Program-made: the position numbers and the translations under genes
Assembly (NCBI GenBank): GCA_963815495.1
Contig: CAWFGW010000006.1
Location: 62,001 to 126,000, forward strand
Direction: 5' to 3'
DNA: 64,000 nucleotides
From: CAWFGW01 sp963815495
GTDB taxonomy: Bacteria; Bacteroidota; Bacteroidia; Cytophagales; JAAEPT01
Notes under the pieces: model-generated
What the model was told of the DNA's origin: nothing
Databases searched by the model: none
The model's input: only the letters and a program-made list of their open reading frames with translations
Part shown: positions 1 to 8,100 of the stretch, one piece after another
How positions within the stretch are numbered: the first letter of the stretch is position 1
Layout of the letters: each line of letters starts with the position of its first letter

Positions 1-127
1 GGTCTTTAACGCTACCTCCTGGGTTATGGCCTTCTAGTTTACCATAGAGTTGTACATTAGGGTTTGTATTTATTTTATTTAACTCTACTAAAGGAGTCTT
101 TCCTACAAAGTCTAATAATGATGACAT
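1..127 (-). CDS. cysM: Cysteine synthase B, 5' part only (runs off the window)
   Basis: The first 42 residues are visible on the minus strand; the rest lies beyond base 1. The translation carries KTPLVEL near residue 10 and EGHNPGGSVKD at 32-42. The lysine of that last motif (K41) is the one that binds pyridoxal phosphate in O-acetylserine sulfhydrylases. The EGHNPGGSVKD form is typical of the CysM branch. The enzyme joins O-acetylserine and sulfide (or thiosulfate) to give cysteine. It lies 8 bases downstream of cysE on the same strand, so substrate maker and user look like one transcript. The ATG ends at base 127. Family call is strong; CysM rather than CysK is inferred from the motif alone. 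Confidence 0.88.
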   Translation of the reverse strand, partial: MSSLLDFVGKTPLVELNKINTNPNVQLYGKLEGHNPGGSVKD

Positions 128-135
128 AATAATAT

Positions 136-945
136 TTAAATAGATTCTACATTAGAAACCTTAATTTGGGCTTGATGATAAACTGTTGAATTAGCAGGTA
201 AACTTTTAGTTAACCATACATTTCCACCGATAATGCTATTCGCTCCAACTACAGTTTCACCTCCTAAAATAGTTGCTCCTGCATATATTACTACATTATC
301 TTCAATTGTTGGATGACGCTTCACACTAGCCAGTTCTTTAGAAACACTTAAAGCCCCTAAGGTCACCCCCTGATAAAGTTTTACATTACTGCCAATTTCT
401 ACTGTTTCTCCAATTACAATCCCTGTACCGTGATCTATAAAGAAATAAGGTCCTATTTTAGCACCTGGGTGGATGTCAATACCTGTTTTAGAATGAGCAA
501 ACTCAGTGATCACGCGAGGTAGTAAAGGTACATTTAACTGAACTAATTCATGAGCAAGTCGGTAAAAAGCAATGGCATAGAAACCAGGGTAAGCTCGAAT
601 AATTTCATATTCGGTTTTTGCAGCTGGATCACCAGCCATAATTGCTTTTAAATCAGTTTGTAAAAGCTCATAAATTGATTCAAGCTTAGTAAAAAAAGTA
701 TTACTAATTTCTTTAGGCGAGCTTTTAAGATGCTCACTCATTTTTGATAAGATGGACTCCAATTCATTGCGTAAATCGGACAAAGAAAGGTGTAATTCCT
801 CAATAGTTTTAAACCTGTTTTTTGTTTGCTCTGGAAAAAGTAATAATACTGTTTTAGTCGTGAAGTTGCATATAGATGAAGTGGAAGGGAATTTTGGGAT
901 ATCTTGATGTTTTTGAAACAGATAGGAAATGAAATTTTTGTTCAT
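136..945 (-). CDS. cysE: Serine O-acetyltransferase
   Basis: Makes O-acetylserine from serine and acetyl-CoA, the first step of cysteine synthesis, in the cytoplasm. The 269-residue protein has a helical N-terminal part (to about residue 110) and a left-handed beta-helix of hexapeptide repeats at about 155-255. The segment GIDIHPGAKIG followed by DHGTGIVIGET is the classic active-site stretch with the catalytic histidine and aspartate. The length fits the long SATase form. Gene order cysE-cysM with an 8-base gap supports the role. No SD-like site is evident, as is usual for Bacteroidota. The N-terminal 60 residues are less conserved, so the exact start is slightly uncertain. Confidence 0.95.
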   Translation of the reverse strand: MNKNFISYLFQKHQDIPKFPSTSSICNFTTKTVLLLFPEQTKNRFKTIEELHLSLSDLRNELESILSKMSEHLKSSPKEISNTFFTKLESIYELLQTDLKAIMAGDPAAKTEYEIIRAYPGFYAIAFYRLAHELVQLNVPLLPRVITEFAHSKTGIDIHPGAKIGPYFFIDHGTGIVIGETVEIGSNVKLYQGVTLGALSVSKELASVKRHPTIEDNVVIYAGATILGGETVVGANSIIGGNVWLTKSLPANSTVYHQAQIKVSNVESI

Positions 946-1102
946 GAGTGTTACTTAAGCTATTCATCTATAAACTTGAATTAATTGCAAGATAGAAAAA
1001 CATTCTAAGCATATATTAGTATATTACTTGATTTTGCTCCTCGTTTCTTTAAATAACTACCTATTTCTCTTAACTTGCCACTATATATACAAACCGGAGA
1101 AA

Positions 1103-3148
1103 ATGATACGAGCATTTGCGCTAATCCTATTTCTAGTTCCTTTAGTATTATTGGCTAAAGGGAAGGAAGAAAGAAAGGCCGCTAAATTAGTTGCAGAAGC
1201 AAAAGTGAAAATTAGGTATTATCATTACGATCAAGCATTGCCATTACTTTTAAGTGCTGATACCATTCGAAAAGAACATGCCGAAACTAACTATTTAATA
1301 GGGTTATGTTATACCCATTCTCATTATAGAGAAAATGCATTACCATATTTTATGAAAGCTAAAAGCCAAAAATATGAAGGTGGAGAATTACTTAACTTGG
1401 AAGAAAATGTACATGACGAATTGACTTCTTACAATTTAAATTTTAACCTTGCTAAAGCATATCAATTTCATCATAACTTTGATAAGGCTATTCAATATTA
1501 TAACCTTTTTATAGCGGAATTATTAAAAGAGAAATCTCGTGAGGAGGATATCAGAAAGATTAATCATTTAATTGATCAATGTAATTTTGGGAAAGGATTT
1601 TTAGCCAACCCCGATACCACAATTATTATTAATAATTTGGGAACAGATATAAACTCTGAGTACCCTGATTACACACCACTACTTACTGCTGATGAAAAAA
1701 CATTGTTTTTTACCTCACGTAGACCAGGAGGGACAGGGGATAAATATGATTTATTAGATGATAACCTTCCTATGGAAGATATCTATGTTTCTCAGCAAGA
1801 CAGTAATGGGAAATGGTCTTCTCCGCAATTAATTAGTGAAAACATTAATACCAAGACCCATGAAGCAAGTTTGTCAGTAACTCCAGATGGTCAAGCTTTA
1901 TTTTTTTATAACAGCTCCAAGGCAGGGGAAGGCAATATTTTTGAAAGTAAGCTAAAAGGTGAAGAATGGACCGTTTCAATGAAATTGGGGAATGGGATAA
2001 ATACTGAACATTTAGAAGTAAGCGCAAGTATTTCGCCTGATGGTAACGAGTTGTTTTTCGTAAGCAATCGTCCAGGGGGGAAAGGACTAAAAGATATTTA
2101 TAGAGCCACAAAAAATGAAAAAGGTGAATGGGATAATCCTATGAACCTTGGTGATGTTATTAATACACCCTACAATGAAGATGCTGCTTATTTCCACCCT
2201 GATGGCAGTTTATATTTTAGTTCACAAGGGCATACAAGCATGGGCGGATACGATGTGTTTGTTACAACGCAAAATGAAAATGGCGATTGGACTACTCCCA
2301 TTAATTTAGGTTATCCTATTAACACTGCTTTTGATGAGTTGTTTTTTGTTTGGTCTGCTGATGGTAAACGCGCCTATTTTGCTTCACACCGTGATGACAG
2401 TTATGGTGATCGAGACATTTACGTCATGCACCGTCCAGAACATAAAGAATCATCAGTAATTGTGATGAAGGGCGTAGTGAAATCGAAAGAAACAAATGAG
2501 CCAATTGAAGCGGTTATAACCATTGTTGACAATAAAACTGGTGAGCAAATCAGTCATTTTCAGTCGAACTCATCAACAGGGAAATATACTTTAGTACTTG
2601 AGACAGGGGTAGATTATGGTGTGACTGCTAAAGCAAAAGGTTTTCTCACCTATTCTGAAAATATATTTATTGCTGACACTATTTCTTTTCATGAAATCGA
2701 GAAAGATTTTCTTTTAGAGCCCTTAAAAAAAGGCAGTAGGGTGAAGCTTAACAATGTATTCTTTGATTACGATAAAGCTGTATTGCGTCCTGAATCGCAT
2801 GCAGAATTAGATATTTACAAAGAGTTAATTAACGAAAACCCTAAATTGTATCTAGAAATAGCTGGACACACAGATTCTGATGGTAGTGAAAGTTATAATT
2901 TTGATTTATCTAAACGTAGATCTCAAGCGGTAATCAACTATTTTGAGAAAATAGGAATTGATGCATCGCGATTTTTAGGGGTAGGCTATGGAGAGTCTTT
3001 CCCTGTAGCTACCAATGAAACAGACGAAGGGAAACAACTCAACCGAAGGACTGAAATTATTGTACATGAAATCAATGGTGGTATTGATAAAAACTGGATT
3101 AACAAAAAAGGTTATTATTACTCTAAAATGAATGTGATTGTTGAGTGA
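1103..3148 (+). CDS. PorE-like OmpA-family protein (TPR, PD40 propeller, CRD, OmpA domain)
   Basis: An exported 681-residue protein with four parts in order: signal peptide (1-19), TPR-like helices (about 29-162), a beta-propeller of about five PD40 units (about 189-446, repeated motif SPDGNELFF), a carboxypeptidase-regulatory-like fold from about 453, and an OmpA_C domain from about 549 (FFDYDKAVLRPE, HTDSDGS, LSKRR). This is the architecture of PorE, the T9SS protein that anchors the secretion machine to peptidoglycan. The ATG at 1103 was chosen because it begins the signal peptide; a TTG at 1028 is in frame but adds an unlikely stretch. No other T9SS machine gene is adjacent, and Bacteroidota often hold several paralogs, so PorE itself is inferred. 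Confidence 0.8.
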   Translation: MIRAFALILFLVPLVLLAKGKEERKAAKLVAEAKVKIRYYHYDQALPLLLSADTIRKEHAETNYLIGLCYTHSHYRENALPYFMKAKSQKYEGGELLNLEENVHDELTSYNLNFNLAKAYQFHHNFDKAIQYYNLFIAELLKEKSREEDIRKINHLIDQCNFGKGFLANPDTTIIINNLGTDINSEYPDYTPLLTADEKTLFFTSRRPGGTGDKYDLLDDNLPMEDIYVSQQDSNGKWSSPQLISENINTKTHEASLSVTPDGQALFFYNSSKAGEGNIFESKLKGEEWTVSMKLGNGINTEHLEVSASISPDGNELFFVSNRPGGKGLKDIYRATKNEKGEWDNPMNLGDVINTPYNEDAAYFHPDGSLYFSSQGHTSMGGYDVFVTTQNENGDWTTPINLGYPINTAFDELFFVWSADGKRAYFASHRDDSYGDRDIYVMHRPEHKESSVIVMKGVVKSKETNEPIEAVITIVDNKTGEQISHFQSNSSTGKYTLVLETGVDYGVTAKAKGFLTYSENIFIADTISFHEIEKDFLLEPLKKGSRVKLNNVFFDYDKAVLRPESHAELDIYKELINENPKLYLEIAGHTDSDGSESYNFDLSKRRSQAVINYFEKIGIDASRFLGVGYGESFPVATNETDEGKQLNRRTEIIVHEINGGIDKNWINKKGYYYSKMNVIVE

Positions 3149-3173
3149 TTGCTAAGTTTATTACTTCATTTTT

Positions 3174-4034
3174 TTATAAAGTAAACTCAATTTTATCAGA
3201 TGGCTTAGCTTGAGCTAAAGTCTGAAAACTTTCACTTAAGCAATTTACAATTCTAGGATATCCCCCAGTAGTACCTGCATCATTTAATAAGATAATCGGG
3301 TTTCCTGAAGGAGGAACCTGTACAGTGCCAAACACAACACCTGATGTTATAATGTTATCTAACTGGGTTTTATTTATTGGATTTCCTTCCAATCGAATCC
3401 CCATGCGATTACTCTGGATAGATACTTCATATTTTGTGTTCAATAAAGTCATGACATCTAACTCGTTAAAATAATGATATTCAGGACCTTTTGATACTTT
3501 TATTTGATGAATTTTCTTGAGGTTTAACGTATGGATTTCATCTTTCAATCGATGGACGGGCAGTGCTTTTTCTTGTACTTCCAACACATCTCCTTTTTGT
3601 AATTGTCTGCCCTTATAACCACCTAAATTAGCATACGAATAAGTAGATTTACTGTCATATATCACATCAACTTGTATAGAACCACTAATTGCTAAGTAAG
3701 CACGGCAACCATTTTTCAGCTTACCAAAAGATAAACAGTCCCCACGTTCTACTTCATATGCTTTACTGTTTTGAATAGGCTCGTTGTTGAGCATAGGAGA
3801 AATATTAGCACCAGAGATAGCGATGCCACAATGCGAATCAAACTCAATGGTAGGTCCAGTCATTGTGATTTCTAATACCGCCTCATTTTCATTATTACCT
3901 ACAAACCGGTTGGCTAGTTGGGCAGAAATTGCATCCACAGCTCCACTTGTAGGAATTCCAAATTGGGAATATCCAAAACGACCTAAATCTTGAACTGTCG
4001 TAAATAAACCTGGCTTGATGATTTTTAATCTCAT
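3174..4034 (-). CDS. pxpC: 5-oxoprolinase subunit C
   Basis: One of three subunits of the prokaryotic ATP-dependent 5-oxoprolinase that opens 5-oxoproline (pyroglutamate) to glutamate. The 286-residue protein begins with PGLFTTVQDLGRFGYSQFG and GAVDAISAQLAN, hallmarks of the biotin-dependent carboxyltransferase-like PxpC fold, and ends with the PPSGNPIILLNDAGTTGGY region also typical of the family. Its ATG overlaps the stop of pxpB by 4 bases, pointing to coupled translation. Third gene of a pxpA-pxpB-pxpC operon. The length is a little short of the roughly 300-330 residues common in the family but nothing key is missing. Confidence 0.93.
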   Translation of the reverse strand: MRLKIIKPGLFTTVQDLGRFGYSQFGIPTSGAVDAISAQLANRFVGNNENEAVLEITMTGPTIEFDSHCGIAISGANISPMLNNEPIQNSKAYEVERGDCLSFGKLKNGCRAYLAISGSIQVDVIYDSKSTYSYANLGGYKGRQLQKGDVLEVQEKALPVHRLKDEIHTLNLKKIHQIKVSKGPEYHYFNELDVMTLLNTKYEVSIQSNRMGIRLEGNPINKTQLDNIITSGVVFGTVQVPPSGNPIILLNDAGTTGGYPRIVNCLSESFQTLAQAKPSDKIEFTL

Positions 4035-4696
4035 ACTTCCAACATGTTTTTAAATTCATTTTTACTGATGCTGTAAAATCGAATATAATCACCCATTGCA
4101 ATTGGGAACGGTTGATTTGATGAAAACAAGTTCAGCGGTGTTTTACCTATTATTTGCCACCCACCAGGTGAGTCCAGCGGGTAGATACCCGTTTGATTGT
4201 TTGCCAAGCCTACAGAACCCGCATCAATTTTAAGCCGGGGAGTAGTTTTTCTAGGTACTTGTAACTGTGAATTAAGTCCACCTAAATAGGGGAACCCTGG
4301 TGTGAAACCTAACATATAAACAAGGTAATCCACCGAGGTATGCAATGCTATAATTTTATCTTTTGATAAACCCGTTCTCTCTTTTACTTCTTCCATATCA
4401 GGAGCATAAGCTTCATCATAACAAACTGGTATTTTTACAATGCTTTTCTCATGTTTAGATGATGGCTTAGTGTTGGAAAGATTATCTTCCACAAATTTTT
4501 TAATAATTGAAAAGGTGGTGTTTGTATACGTAATGGTGATAGAATTATAGGCAGGAGAGATTGAATGAATATGTTTGTTCGTTTTTTTATTGAGGTTAAG
4601 GTAGAGCTGTTTTACCTTTAAATGTGTAGCCTCTGAAATATCATTACCCAGTCTCACTAACACTGCACGGTCACCAAAAGGGATTATCTCAGTCAT
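4031..4696 (-). CDS. pxpB: 5-oxoprolinase subunit B
   Basis: Second subunit of the 5-oxoprolinase complex, formerly grouped as an allophanate hydrolase subunit 1 or KipI-like protein. The 221-residue sequence has FGDRAVLVRLG at its N-terminus and the family core GFTPGFPYLGGL, PRKTTPR and the SPGGWQIIGKTP stretch. In this complex B and C act on a phosphorylated intermediate made with A. Start and stop overlap with both neighbours (8 bases with pxpA, 4 with pxpC), so the three genes form a tight operon. Confidence 0.94.
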   Translation of the reverse strand: MTEIIPFGDRAVLVRLGNDISEATHLKVKQLYLNLNKKTNKHIHSISPAYNSITITYTNTTFSIIKKFVEDNLSNTKPSSKHEKSIVKIPVCYDEAYAPDMEEVKERTGLSKDKIIALHTSVDYLVYMLGFTPGFPYLGGLNSQLQVPRKTTPRLKIDAGSVGLANNQTGIYPLDSPGGWQIIGKTPLNLFSSNQPFPIAMGDYIRFYSISKNEFKNMLEV

Positions 4697-5417
4697 TTTC
4701 TAATGTGTTTATCTTGTGATAACATGATTTTAAAAGGTCGGAAGCATTTTCCGTGTCGCTATGGAAACAAATGGTGTCTATCGCTATGTCAATATACTGA
4801 TTGGTAGTGGTTTTTACCTTGTTTTTATGGGAGATTGTCCATACCTGCTCAATCACTTGATTGGTATCGTGAAGCACCGCACCAACGTCATTTCTGTTAA
4901 CTAAGGAACCATCATCATGATATCTCCGGTCTGCAAAACCTTCTTTGATAAATCTGATGTTAGCTTTTTCTGATGCTTGGTGAATCACTGAGTTAGGTAA
5001 ACCAACAAGTCCCACGTGCGGATCAATTTGCTTAACAATCTCAATTAATATCCTAGCCGTTTTAATATCCTTTGCCACTTTATGATATAAAGCACCATGC
5101 GGCTTAATATGAGTAAGCGACAATCCTTCTTTCGACACCAATTGATGCAATAGTAGTATTTGTTTATAAATGGAGTCGGCCAGCTCATCTGTTGGTATAT
5201 TTAATTCAAGCCTTCCAAAATTAGCCTTATCAGGATAGGAGGGATGAGCACCAATATTCACTTTATATTCCTTCGCTAAAGCAATTACAGTTCTCATTTC
5301 ATCCTCATCACCTGCATGGCCCCCACAGGCGATGTTACACGATGTTAAATAGGGCATGAGCAAGGATTCGTTCTTGATGCCTTCACCTACGTCTGCATTA
5401 AAGTCTATCATTGACAT
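4689..5417 (-). CDS. pxpA: 5-oxoprolinase subunit A (LamB/YcsF family)
   Basis: First gene of the pxp operon, 242 residues. The N-terminus DFNADVGEG and the following NIACGGHAGDEDEM match the LamB/YcsF family signature; LTHIKPHGALYH and GFADRRYHDDGSLV are further conserved blocks. In the complex A phosphorylates or binds 5-oxoproline and passes it to BC. Two in-frame ATGs lie at 5417 and 5411 (MSMID); either could start the protein, since both are followed by the family's first strand. It is divergent from the repair gene at 5493, so the 75 bases between hold both promoters. No clear consensus promoter was found there. Confidence 0.94.
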   Translation of the reverse strand: MSMIDFNADVGEGIKNESLLMPYLTSCNIACGGHAGDEDEMRTVIALAKEYKVNIGAHPSYPDKANFGRLELNIPTDELADSIYKQILLLHQLVSKEGLSLTHIKPHGALYHKVAKDIKTARILIEIVKQIDPHVGLVGLPNSVIHQASEKANIRFIKEGFADRRYHDDGSLVNRNDVGAVLHDTNQVIEQVWTISHKNKVKTTTNQYIDIAIDTICFHSDTENASDLLKSCYHKINTLEND

Positions 5418-5492
5418 TGATTAAATACTATGATTTGAAAATCAACTTACTCTTTTAACAAAGAAATCATAATTGTAACTTAAACCAACTAA

Positions 5493-5981
5493 ATGGAACA
5501 TAGTTTACTGACTTCTTATTTAAATACGCCCCTTGGTTGGATTAAAATTTCAGGAACCAACACCACTATTGTATCGGTTGTTTTTGCTGAAATTAAAGTT
5601 GATGACACGATTATAGCGGAAACGGAAGTGGAAAATGCAAAGAAGCAATTGATAGAATATTTTGAAGGAACTCGAACGGTTTTTGATTTAAACTTAAGTT
5701 TTCAAGGTACTCCATTTCAACAACAAGTATGGATGGCTGTGAATACGATACCTTTTGGTGAGACAGCTTCTTATTTAAAAATAGCACAACTGTTAGGTGA
5801 CCCAAAGAAAACGAGAGCAGTGGGTAGTGCTAACGGATTGAATCAACACTTAATAGTAATACCTTGTCACCGTGTGATTGGCGCTGATGGAAGTTTGACA
5901 GGTTATGCTGGTGGTTTAGAAAGGAAAAAATGGTTACTTGACCATGAGTCATCGCTGCCACCACAACTAAATTTGTGGTAG
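5493..5981 (+). CDS. ogt: Methylated-DNA--protein-cysteine S-methyltransferase
   Basis: Suicide repair enzyme that moves alkyl groups from O6-alkylguanine in DNA to its own cysteine. The active-site motif IPCHRVIG places the acceptor cysteine at residue 125. The DNA-binding helix region TPFQQQVWMAVNTIPFGET (about 73-91) and the asparagine hinge SANGLNQ precede it, and GYAGGLERKKWLL follows. At 162 residues it is the usual size of a stand-alone Ogt, with no Ada-type AraC domain. It is divergently arranged to pxpABC with no sign of a shared function. The ogt name is used in the broad sense. Confidence 0.95.
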   Translation: MEHSLLTSYLNTPLGWIKISGTNTTIVSVVFAEIKVDDTIIAETEVENAKKQLIEYFEGTRTVFDLNLSFQGTPFQQQVWMAVNTIPFGETASYLKIAQLLGDPKKTRAVGSANGLNQHLIVIPCHRVIGADGSLTGYAGGLERKKWLLDHESSLPPQLNLW

Positions 5982-6003
5982 CAGAGTGTTGCTAATAGTT
6001 ATA

Positions 6004-6474
6004 CTACTCTTTATCCTTAAGATGGGTGTATTTTTTTGTAAGATAGTTGATTAAAAAATTAATCACTAAGATAAAAATTGTTAGACATATAGCTAGTAAG
6101 TAATAATGAATGGAAACACAGATTCCAATACCCAAAGAGTAAAGTAATGTAGCTGCAGTGGTGAGACCTGTCACATTTTTTCGGTCGGGAGATTTAATAA
6201 TAGTACCTGCACCAATGAAGCTTAACCCCACAATAACTGCTTGCAGCACACGAATAGGGTCAATGTCTATCATGTTATTTGAAAAATTATTTTGAATGAA
6301 ATTAATTAAGGCGGGTTGAATTGCAACAATCAAACAGGTAAAGCCAGCTACAATCATGTTGGTTCGAATACCAGCTGCTTTATTTGCTTTTTCGCGCTCT
6401 ATTCCTACCACCATGGCTAACGTAGAAGCTATTACGATATCAATAAAAATTTGTAGTTCAGCGTGATCTATCAT
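6004..6474 (-). CDS. MgtC/SapB family membrane protein
   Basis: A 156-residue inner-membrane protein with about four hydrophobic segments. It shows the family signature AMVVGIEREKANKAAGIRTNM (shown in part) near residues 20-40 and the AVIVGLSFIGAGTII block near residues 74-90. MgtC proteins help cells cope with low magnesium and modulate F-type ATPase in some species. The C-terminal ACT-like domain of longer MgtC proteins is absent, as is common for the short SapB form. It converges with ogt, stop to stop, 22 bases apart. The physiological role here is inferred from family only. Confidence 0.9.
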   Translation of the reverse strand: MIDHAELQIFIDIVIASTLAMVVGIEREKANKAAGIRTNMIVAGFTCLIVAIQPALINFIQNNFSNNMIDIDPIRVLQAVIVGLSFIGAGTIIKSPDRKNVTGLTTAATLLYSLGIGICVSIHYYLLAICLTIFILVINFLINYLTKKYTHLKDKE

Positions 6475-6523
6475 GGGAATTAGTAGTTAATACCACTATC
6501 ATCTGCGATAACTATTCCAAATC

Positions 6524-6569
6524 AAAAACCCCTCAATAACAATTAATTATATAGGGTGTTATAAAGGGG
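6524..6569 (-). terminator. Intrinsic terminator after the DUF2007 gene
   Basis: Read on the minus strand, a CCCCTTTATAAC / GTTATTGAGGGG hairpin (arms 6558-6569 and 6529-6540) is followed by a TTTTTG tract. It lies about 50 bases past the stop of the gene ending at 6620 and ahead of the MgtC gene, so it separates the two transcripts. Confidence 0.7.
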
Positions 6570-6619
6570 ATATGGTTCTTTTTCTACAAACTGAGGAGTG
6601 GTATCCAGATGATTGTTTT

Positions 6620-7030
6620 CTATCTATTAAACTCAGTATTACAGTTTTTACACTTAAAAACTGTTTTGTAATAGAAGGGAAATACAGACAATAAAAATGA
6701 AATGATGGCAGTGATAGTTCCTTTAGTACCTTTCATTGATTTGAAGTTGCGATATAAATCGGGAGAATTACAGTTAGGGCAGGTAATTATTTCTCCTTTT
6801 TCATCGGTTGACAATAGTGACTCGAGCTTGGATATTATTAATTCAGCTTCGTCTAGTTGTTCAGAGGGAACTTTTAATTTGATTCCACCCACCGTAATAT
6901 TGAAAAATGGGTTAATAGAAACAGTGTTTTCATCAAATAGAAAACAGGTCATTCCTTCAATTTCTAGTGTGTTCTTAATGAGGTGCGCTTGTACATAATT
7001 GTCAAAAGTTCGGAGAGTAATCAGTTTCAT
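6620..7030 (-). CDS. DUF2007-type signal-transducing domain protein with zinc ribbon
   Basis: A 136-residue protein. The first 70 residues (LRTFDNYVQAHLIKNTLEIEG onward, in part) match the DUF2007 putative signal-transducing fold, where FDNYVQAHLIKNTLE is the conserved helix. A cysteine pair CPNCNSPDLY sits near residue 87 and a second pair CKNCNTEFNR ends the protein, together a likely zinc ribbon. Between the pairs is a short hydrophobic stretch that may be one membrane segment. The ATG at 7030 is preferred; a TTG at 7039 is in frame. It follows the DUF423 gene by 9 bases in the same direction. Function unknown. Confidence 0.82.
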   Translation of the reverse strand: MKLITLRTFDNYVQAHLIKNTLEIEGMTCFLFDENTVSINPFFNITVGGIKLKVPSEQLDEAELIISKLESLLSTDEKGEIITCPNCNSPDLYRNFKSMKGTKGTITAIISFLLSVFPFYYKTVFKCKNCNTEFNR

Positions 7031-7039
7031 ATTTACCAA

Positions 7040-7411
7040 CTAGGCTTTTAAAGCCACCCAAGCCATCAGTACCCATCCAGCAATAAAAAACAAACCGCCA
7101 AGAGGAGTGATGGCGCCAAACTTTGTGATCTGTGTTGCTACTAATGCATATAAAGATCCAGAAAAAAGCACTATTCCAATCATAAAGCTATATCCAGCGT
7201 AGCTCAATAATTTATCGTTGTATTTGTCCAGCAAAAGAGCGACTAAAATAAGTGCAAAAGTATGATAAAACTGATATTTAACCGCAGTTTCAAAGGTGTC
7301 TAATCGACCTGTCTTTGTAAGATAGTCTTTTAAGCCATGGGCGCCAAATGCTCCTATAGCAACTGAAATAATCCCTGATAGGCTACCGAGTAATAAGAAG
7401 AGTTTTTGCAT
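7040..7411 (-). CDS. DUF423 family membrane protein
   Basis: A 123-residue integral membrane protein of four segments. It has the family pattern: GAFGAHGLK near residue 22, YQFYHTFALILVALL in the second segment, GIVLFSGSLYALV in the third, and ITPLGGLFFIAGW before the last. DUF423 proteins (YgdD/YwdK type) are widespread but lack a proven function. The gene lies 11 bases after yggS and 9 bases before the DUF2007 gene, so it is probably in the same transcript as the Bat-like cluster upstream. Confidence 0.93.
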   Translation of the reverse strand: MQKLFLLLGSLSGIISVAIGAFGAHGLKDYLTKTGRLDTFETAVKYQFYHTFALILVALLLDKYNDKLLSYAGYSFMIGIVLFSGSLYALVATQITKFGAITPLGGLFFIAGWVLMAWVALKA

Positions 7412-7422
7412 TAGTGTGTATG

Positions 7423-8100
7423 TTAATGATTATAATTTCTTGCTCCAAAGATACTACTTCCTACGCGGATCATATTACTCCCCGTTGCTATTGCTAGTTG
7501 ATAATCACCACTCATTCCCATAGAAAGTATTTCCAATGAAACGTTGTGTGGTAGTGGTGACTGTTGTAGTTGTTTGAAGGTAGTGTTTAAAGAATCAAAC
7601 TCGAGTTTTATTTTTTGTGTATCGTCTGTAAACGTAGCCATTCCCATTAAACCTTTAATGTTAATGTGGTTTAATTGAGTTAATTCATTACTTACAATTA
7701 ATTGTTTAACCTCTTGAAAATCAAAACCATATTTTGTGTCTTCTTCGGCAATATGTACTTGTAATAAACAATCGATGATACGGTTCACTTTTTCTCCTTG
7801 TTTATTGATTTCCTTTAATAGCTTGAAGCTATCGACTGAATGAATAAGTGCCACAAAAGGGGCGATGTGTTTTACTTTGTTGCTTTGTAAATGTCCAATC
7901 ATGTGCCATTGGATATCTTTAGGTAGTGCCTCGTATTTATCGGTTAACTCCTGTACTTTGTTTTCTCCAAAAACGCGCTGTCCAATTTCATAGGCTTCTT
8001 GTAAATCAGAAATAGGTTTAGTCTTGGAAACAGCTACCAGACATACCTCAGAACTAATATCCTTAAGAACTTCTTGGAGGTTGTGTTGGATATCAGTCAT
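7423..8100 (-). CDS. yggS: YggS family PLP homeostasis protein
   Basis: Cytoplasmic pyridoxal-phosphate carrier of the PLPBP family, involved in vitamin B6 balance, with an alanine-racemase-like barrel fold but no known enzymatic reaction. In 225 residues it shows VAVSKTKP with the PLP lysine at K26, FGENKVQE, WHMIGHLQSNKVK, and the C-terminal SMGMSGDYQLAIATGSNMIRVGS, in part, which grips the phosphate. The ATG at 8100 overlaps the stop of the VWA gene by 8 bases, so translation is probably coupled. The coupling to BatA looks like chance clustering rather than shared pathway. Confidence 0.96.
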   Translation of the reverse strand: MTDIQHNLQEVLKDISSEVCLVAVSKTKPISDLQEAYEIGQRVFGENKVQELTDKYEALPKDIQWHMIGHLQSNKVKHIAPFVALIHSVDSFKLLKEINKQGEKVNRIIDCLLQVHIAEEDTKYGFDFQEVKQLIVSNELTQLNHINIKGLMGMATFTDDTQKIKLEFDSLNTTFKQLQQSPLPHNVSLEILSMGMSGDYQLAIATGSNMIRVGSSIFGARNYNH

